Shown here one piece after another: positions 12,174-15,739 of a DNA stretch of 15,739 nt (its first letter is position 1; every line of letters starts with the position of its first letter). Made by a program: the position numbers and the translations under genes. Source of the stretch: UBA1189 sp964570685 (GTDB lineage: Bacteria > Bacteroidota > Bacteroidia > Bacteroidales > Bacteroidaceae). The notes beneath the pieces were generated by a model that did no database searches, was not told the origin of the DNA, and saw nothing but the letters and a program-made list of their open reading frames with translations. The stretch covers positions 1 through 15,739 of the forward strand of contig CAZMZC010000062.1 of NCBI GenBank assembly GCA_964570685.1, read 5' to 3'.

Positions 12174-13565
12174 TTAATAGGCTGCACCTGAACGACCCTT
12201 AATACGGCCGGTCTTCAACAAACCATCATAATGACGCATCAACAAGTGACTCTCAATCTGCTGCAGTGTATCGAGTACAACACCTACCAAGATGAGCAGT
12301 GATGTACCACCGAAGAACTGAGCGAACTCTGCCTTCACACCGAAGAGCGATGCAAAAGAGGGAAGGATAGCCACAACGGCCAAGAACAAAGCACCGGGCC
12401 ATGTGATACGAGACATAATAGTATCAAGGTAATCAGCTGTAGGCTTGCCAGGCTTAACACCAGGAATAAAGCCATTGTTGCGCTTGATATCCTCGGCCAT
12501 CTGGGTCGGATTAACGGTAATCGCTGTATAGAACAGGGTGAACGCGATAATCAAGATAGCAAAGATCAAGTTGTAGAGCCAGCTGTTCATATCTACCATC
12601 AAACGAATCCACTCGGGAGCGCTCTCAATGGTAGCATAGTTGATAAAGGTCAAAGGTATGAACATGATAGCCTGAGCAAAGATGATAGGCATCACGTTGG
12701 CAGCATTCACCTTCAAAGGAATATACTGACGTGCACCACCATACTGCTTGCCACTTACCATCTGCTTGGCATACTGCACGGGGACCTTACGAACACCCTG
12801 AACAAGCATGATAGCACCACAGATGATTGCCAACAATGCCAGAATCTCAATGATGAACATCACCAGACCACCTGCACCAGGAGAAGCCATACGAGAAGTC
12901 AACTCCTGTACGAAAGCCTCGGGCAGACGAGCGATAATACCAACCAAGATAATCAATGACACACCGTTACCGAGACCCTTGTCTGTGATACGCTCACCCA
13001 ACCAAAGGATGAACATACTACCAGCTGCAAGGATAATGGTAGAGGTAATCATGAATGTTGTCCAGCTGATTGACTCATTGATAGCACCCATTGCCTGATA
13101 ACGCAGATTCAAAAGGTAGGCAGGACCCTGAACCAAAAGAATGGCGATAGTCAAATAACGGGTAATCTGGTTCATCTTTCTACGGCCACTCTCACCCTCG
13201 CGCTGCATCTTCTGGAAGTAAGGGATAACCATACCCAAAAGCTGCACTACGATAGAGGCAGAGATGTAGGGCATCACACCTAACGCAAAGATAGAAGCGT
13301 TAGAGAATGCACCGCCGGAGAACATATCGAGGAGAGAAAGAAGACCAGTACCAGTCTGCTCGCGCAATTGAACCAACATACCAGGGTCAATGCCAGGAAG
13401 CACAATCTGGGTACCGAAACGATAGATTGCAATGAAACCAACGGTTACAAGAATCTTCGTCTTGAGGTCCTCGATATTCCACATATTCATAACTGTCTTG
13501 CGCTTCCACCAAGCGAAAGCGGCAAGAACAGCTACGATAACTAATACTACTAATAAAGGATGCAT
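12174..13565 (-). CDS. secY: Preprotein translocase subunit SecY, with N-terminal extension
   Basis: 463 aa. This is the central channel of the Sec translocon in the inner membrane. Family features: FRFGTQIVLPGI-like segment (YRFGTQIVLPGIDPG), DMFSGGAFSNASIFALGVMPYISASI (plug and TM2), REGESGRRKMNQ (cytoplasmic loop), GNGVSLIILVGI, and the C-terminal LLMRHYDGLLK. Ten membrane helices fit the usual topology. Residues 1-20 (MHPLLVVLVIVAVLAAFAWW) followed by KRK form an additional hydrophobic segment before the usual cytoplasmic start, which would be near MNMWNIEDLKTK (residue 26, position 13490). The upstream ATG lies 3 bp after the rplO stop, which favours its use; starting at 13490 would leave a 78-bp gap. 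Confidence 0.95.
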   Translation of the reverse strand: MHPLLVVLVIVAVLAAFAWWKRKTVMNMWNIEDLKTKILVTVGFIAIYRFGTQIVLPGIDPGMLVQLREQTGTGLLSLLDMFSGGAFSNASIFALGVMPYISASIVVQLLGMVIPYFQKMQREGESGRRKMNQITRYLTIAILLVQGPAYLLNLRYQAMGAINESISWTTFMITSTIILAAGSMFILWLGERITDKGLGNGVSLIILVGIIARLPEAFVQELTSRMASPGAGGLVMFIIEILALLAIICGAIMLVQGVRKVPVQYAKQMVSGKQYGGARQYIPLKVNAANVMPIIFAQAIMFIPLTFINYATIESAPEWIRLMVDMNSWLYNLIFAILIIAFTLFYTAITVNPTQMAEDIKRNNGFIPGVKPGKPTADYLDTIMSRITWPGALFLAVVAILPSFASLFGVKAEFAQFFGGTSLLILVGVVLDTLQQIESHLLMRHYDGLLKTGRIKGRSGAAY

Positions 13566-13568
13566 AGA

Positions 13569-14015
13569 TTAGAGTTTTACTGCGCTACCACCCTGAGCCT
13601 CAATAGCAGCAACTGCACTCTTAGAGAATGCATGGGCCTCTACCTCAAGCTTAGAAGTAATCTCGCCATTACCAAGAATCTTAACCAAATGCTTTGAAGA
13701 CACAAAGCCTGCAGCAATCAAATCAGCAACAGTAACCTTTGTCAAATTCTGAGCGTCAGCCAATGCTTGGATTACACCAATATTGATAGCCTTGTATTCA
13801 ACACGGTTGATATTCTTGAAGCCGAACTTGGGAACACGACGCTGCAAAGGCATCTGACCACCCTCGAAGCCAATCTTCTTTGAGTAACCAGAACGCGACT
13901 TGGCACCCTTGTGACCACGGGTAGAGGTACCACCCAAGCCAGAACCGGAACCACGGCCAATTCTCTTTCTCGTCTTAGTTGAGCCTTCAGCAGGTTTTAA
14001 ACTATTTAATTTCAT
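13569..14015 (-). CDS. rplO: 50S ribosomal protein L15
   Basis: 148 aa. N-terminal MKLNSLKPAEGSTKTRKRIG, then the glycine-rich GSGSGLGGTSTRGHKGAKSR and GFEGGQMPLQRRVPKFGFKN, and a C-terminal L18e/L15 fold ending VAAIEAQGGSAVKL. L15 binds 23S rRNA late in large-subunit assembly. It is placed between rpmD (26 bp) and secY (3 bp), as in the spc operon. Confidence 0.98.
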   Translation of the reverse strand: MKLNSLKPAEGSTKTRKRIGRGSGSGLGGTSTRGHKGAKSRSGYSKKIGFEGGQMPLQRRVPKFGFKNINRVEYKAINIGVIQALADAQNLTKVTVADLIAAGFVSSKHLVKILGNGEITSKLEVEAHAFSKSAVAAIEAQGGSAVKL

Positions 14016-14041
14016 AATCGTAATCTTTTGTTTTAATTAAA

Positions 14042-14218
14042 TTACTCAACAACTGCAACCAAGTGCTTAACCTTGTTGATCATACCTAAAATAGAAGGAG
14101 TAGCCTCATGCTCAACTACCTTGTTCATCTTGCGCAAACCGAGAGCATCAAGCGTTCTCTTCTGATCTATCGGAGCACCGATTCTACTTTTTACTTGCTT
14201 TACCTTAATAGTTGCCAT
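14042..14218 (-). CDS. rpmD: 50S ribosomal protein L30
   Basis: 58 aa, translated by hand from ATG 14216-14218 to TAA 14042-14044: MATIKVKQVKSRIGAPIDQK, then RTLDALGLRKMNKVVEHE and ATPSILGMINKVKHLVAVVE. The I-G-x-P near residue 14 and TLxALGLRKMNxxV are L30 signatures. L30 is a small peripheral protein of the 50S subunit. The start is supported by a strong Shine-Dalgarno sequence. Confidence 0.97.
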   Translation of the reverse strand: MATIKVKQVKSRIGAPIDQKRTLDALGLRKMNKVVEHEATPSILGMINKVKHLVAVVE

Positions 14219-14225
14219 TTCTGTT

Positions 14226-14232
14226 CCTCCTT
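14226..14232 (-). promoter_or_regulatory. Strong Shine-Dalgarno sequence for rpmD
   Basis: AAGGAGG on the minus strand, 7 bases before the rpmD ATG and overlapping the rpsE stop codon. Most other starts in this window have only A/T-rich leaders, the norm in Bacteroidetes. Confidence 0.75.
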
Positions 14233-14743
14233 ATCCTTTAAATACACGTTCTACACTGATACCTCTATTCTGGGCAACGGTTCTTGCATCACGCAACTCT
14301 TCCAAAGCCTTGATAGTAGCCTTTACAAGGTTGTGGGGATTTGAAGAGCCTTTTGACTTGGCCAAAACGTCAGTAACACCAACACTCTCAAGCACAGCAC
14401 GCATAGCGCCACCAGCAACAACACCAGTACCAGCAGATGCAGGCTTCAAGAATACTTGAGCACCACCGAAGCGAACTTCTACCTCATGGGGGATAGTGCC
14501 CTTGAGCACGGGTACGCGAACAAGGTTCTTCTTCGCAGCCTCTACACCCTTAGAGATAGCAGCAGTAACTTCACCAGCTTTACCTAAGCCCCAACCGATA
14601 ACGCCATCTTCATTACCTACTACAACGATTGCAGCGAATGTGAAGGTACGTCCACCTTTGGTTACCTTAGTAACACGGTTGATAGCAACGAGTCTGTCTT
14701 TCAACTCGATATCGTTAGTTATCTTAACTTTATTTACTGCCAT
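14231..14743 (-). CDS. rpsE: 30S ribosomal protein S5
   Basis: 170 aa. The N-terminal double-stranded-RNA-binding-like domain (11-77) includes LVAINRVTKVTKGGRTFTFA and VVGNEDGVIGWGLGKAGEV. The C-terminal domain contains VFLKPASAGTGVVAGGAMRA and GSSNPHNLVKATIKALEEL. S5 affects translational accuracy and mRNA unwinding at the entry channel of the 30S subunit. It lies between rplR (5 bp) and rpmD (12 bp). Confidence 0.98.
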   Translation of the reverse strand: MAVNKVKITNDIELKDRLVAINRVTKVTKGGRTFTFAAIVVVGNEDGVIGWGLGKAGEVTAAISKGVEAAKKNLVRVPVLKGTIPHEVEVRFGGAQVFLKPASAGTGVVAGGAMRAVLESVGVTDVLAKSKGSSNPHNLVKATIKALEELRDARTVAQNRGISVERVFKG

Positions 14744-14748
14744 GATGA

Positions 14749-15090
14749 TTAAAATTTAAGTCCACCTTTACGTGCGGCATCAGCCACTTCCTTTACTCTC
14801 CCGTGATAGAGGTATCCGTTACGGTCAAATACAACAGTTGTGATACCTGCCTCTTGAGCCTTCTGGGCGATAAGCTCACCTACCTTAGCAGCCTGCTCCT
14901 TCTTAGGCATCTTCTCCATACCCAATGAAGAAGCAGCAGCCAATGTACGGCCATTCAAGTCCTCGATAATCTGAACGTAAATCTGCTTGTTGCTGCGGAA
15001 CACGGTCATACGGGGACGTTCCAGAGTACCTGAAATCTTATTACGTACTCTATATTTAATTTTGATTCGTCTTTCTTGTTTTGTAATCAT
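14749..15090 (-). CDS. rplR: 50S ribosomal protein L18
   Basis: 113 aa. Features: RRIKIKYRVRNKISGTLERP, RMTVFRSNKQIYVQIIED, and the C-terminal VVFDRNGYLYHGRVKEVADA followed by ARKGGLKF. L18 joins 5S rRNA to the central protuberance of the 50S subunit. It lies 25 bp after rplF and 5 bp before rpsE. Confidence 0.98.
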   Translation of the reverse strand: MITKQERRIKIKYRVRNKISGTLERPRMTVFRSNKQIYVQIIEDLNGRTLAAASSLGMEKMPKKEQAAKVGELIAQKAQEAGITTVVFDRNGYLYHGRVKEVADAARKGGLKF

Positions 15091-15115
15091 AATCGTACTT
15101 CTTTTAAAGAATTAA

Positions 15116-15670
15116 TTACTTAGCGCCGGCTGACTTACCCGACTTTCTACGGATAACCTCACCAACAAACTTAACACCCTTGCCCTTGTACGGTTCAGGC
15201 TTGCGGAAAGAGCGAATCTTAGCGCATACTGCACCAAGCAGTTGCTTGTCACAAGACTCCAACGTGATCAGCGGGTTCTTATTTCTTTCGGTCTTGGTCT
15301 CAACCTTGATTTCAGGAGGCAATACCATGTAGATGGGGTGTGTGAAACCCAAAGCGAGCTCCATCACGTTACCAGTGTTAGATACACGGAAACCGACACC
15401 TACGAGCTCAAGCTCCTTCTTGTAGCCTTCTGACACGCCAACAACCATATTATTGATCAATGCGCGGTACAAGCCGTGGAATGCACGCTCCTGCTTCTCG
15501 TCGCTGCTACGTGATACAATCACCTCACCGGGATTGATAGTAACAGTAATCAGGGGATTTACATATTGACTCAACTCACCCTTGGGTCCCTTAACGGTAA
15601 CCACATCATCCTTCAGTGTTACTGTAACACCTGCAGGAACAGCGATAGGCAATTTTCCAATTCTAGACAT
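15116..15670 (-). CDS. rplF: 50S ribosomal protein L6
   Basis: 184 aa. It starts MSRIGKLPIAVPAGVTVTLK and has two L6 repeats. The first contains VKGPKGELSQ and the second GFTHPIYMVLPPEIKVE, with the family signature PEPYKGKGVKFVGEVIRRK near the end. L6 lies near the sarcin-ricin loop and the base of the L7/L12 stalk. A GGAGGA Shine-Dalgarno sequence supports the start. Confidence 0.98.
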   Translation of the reverse strand: MSRIGKLPIAVPAGVTVTLKDDVVTVKGPKGELSQYVNPLITVTINPGEVIVSRSSDEKQERAFHGLYRALINNMVVGVSEGYKKELELVGVGFRVSNTGNVMELALGFTHPIYMVLPPEIKVETKTERNKNPLITLESCDKQLLGAVCAKIRSFRKPEPYKGKGVKFVGEVIRRKSGKSAGAK

Positions 15671-15676
15671 AGCAAA

Positions 15677-15682
15677 TCCTCC
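15677..15682 (-). promoter_or_regulatory. Shine-Dalgarno sequence for rplF
   Basis: GGAGGA on the minus strand, 6 bases before the rplF ATG and just after the rpsH stop codon. Confidence 0.65.
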
Positions 15683-15685
15683 ACA

Positions 15686-15739
15686 TTAATATACGTAGCA
15701 AAGAACCTCACCACCAATCTTAAGATCGGCAGCTTCCTT
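15686..15739 (-). CDS. rpsH: 30S ribosomal protein S8, C-terminal end only
   Basis: The last 17 codons and TAA are in the window: KEAADLKIGGEVLCYVY. The G-G-E-V-L-C ending is the S8 signature, and the gene lies immediately before rplF as in the spc operon. The rest lies beyond the window. Confidence 0.9.
   Translation of the reverse strand, partial: KEAADLKIGGEVLCYVY

Overview
The window looks like a Bacteroidales chromosome, most likely a Prevotella-type species. The evidence is the ribosomal gene order secY-map-infA-rpmJ-rpsM-rpsK-rpsD-rpoA-rplQ, promoters of the TTG-N20-TAnnTTTG type, a type IX secretion sorting domain, a DUF3244 protein and a VirE/DUF3874-type ATPase. The genus is an inference; no 16S gene is present.

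Layout. (1) 1-3583, minus strand: a secreted-protein operon transcribed from about 3600 toward position 1. It holds a small DUF3244 protein, a peptidase S74 chaperone protein with a C-terminal sorting domain, and a papain-family (C1) cysteine protease cut by the window start. The protease is open across the whole of 1-1821. (2) 3706-5336, minus strand: a TPR lipoprotein/regulator whose gene is split into two overlapping frames, probably by a frameshift. (3) 5337-7958: a repeat-rich region around one plus-strand gene for a VirE-like P-loop ATPase. It is bounded by a 41-bp inverted repeat (39/41 identical) at 5438-5478 and 7615-7655. Inside are four palindromes spaced exactly 22 bp apart, a 10-bp phased array, inverted heptamer and hexamer arrays on both sides of the gene, a G-quadruplex motif over the stop codon, and divergent promoters. 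(4) 7907-15739, minus strand: the distal spc and alpha ribosomal operons, from the end of rpsH through rplF, rplR, rpsE, rpmD, rplO, secY, map, infA, rpmJ, rpsM, rpsK, rpsD, rpoA and rplQ, closed by a strong terminator hairpin.

How the parts work together. Region 4 is housekeeping: large- and small-subunit proteins, the RNA polymerase alpha subunit, the SecY channel, initiation factor 1 and methionine aminopeptidase. Two details stand out: SecY has an extra N-terminal hydrophobic segment, and L36 lacks the zinc ligands. Regions 1 and 2 look like a surface proteolysis locus, with a membrane-anchored TPR/HTH sensor upstream of exported proteins. Region 3 is the best candidate for something undescribed: a lone VirE-type ATPase in a mirrored repeat cassette, with a divergent promoter whose minus-strand transcript would cross the palindrome array into the leader of the TPR gene.
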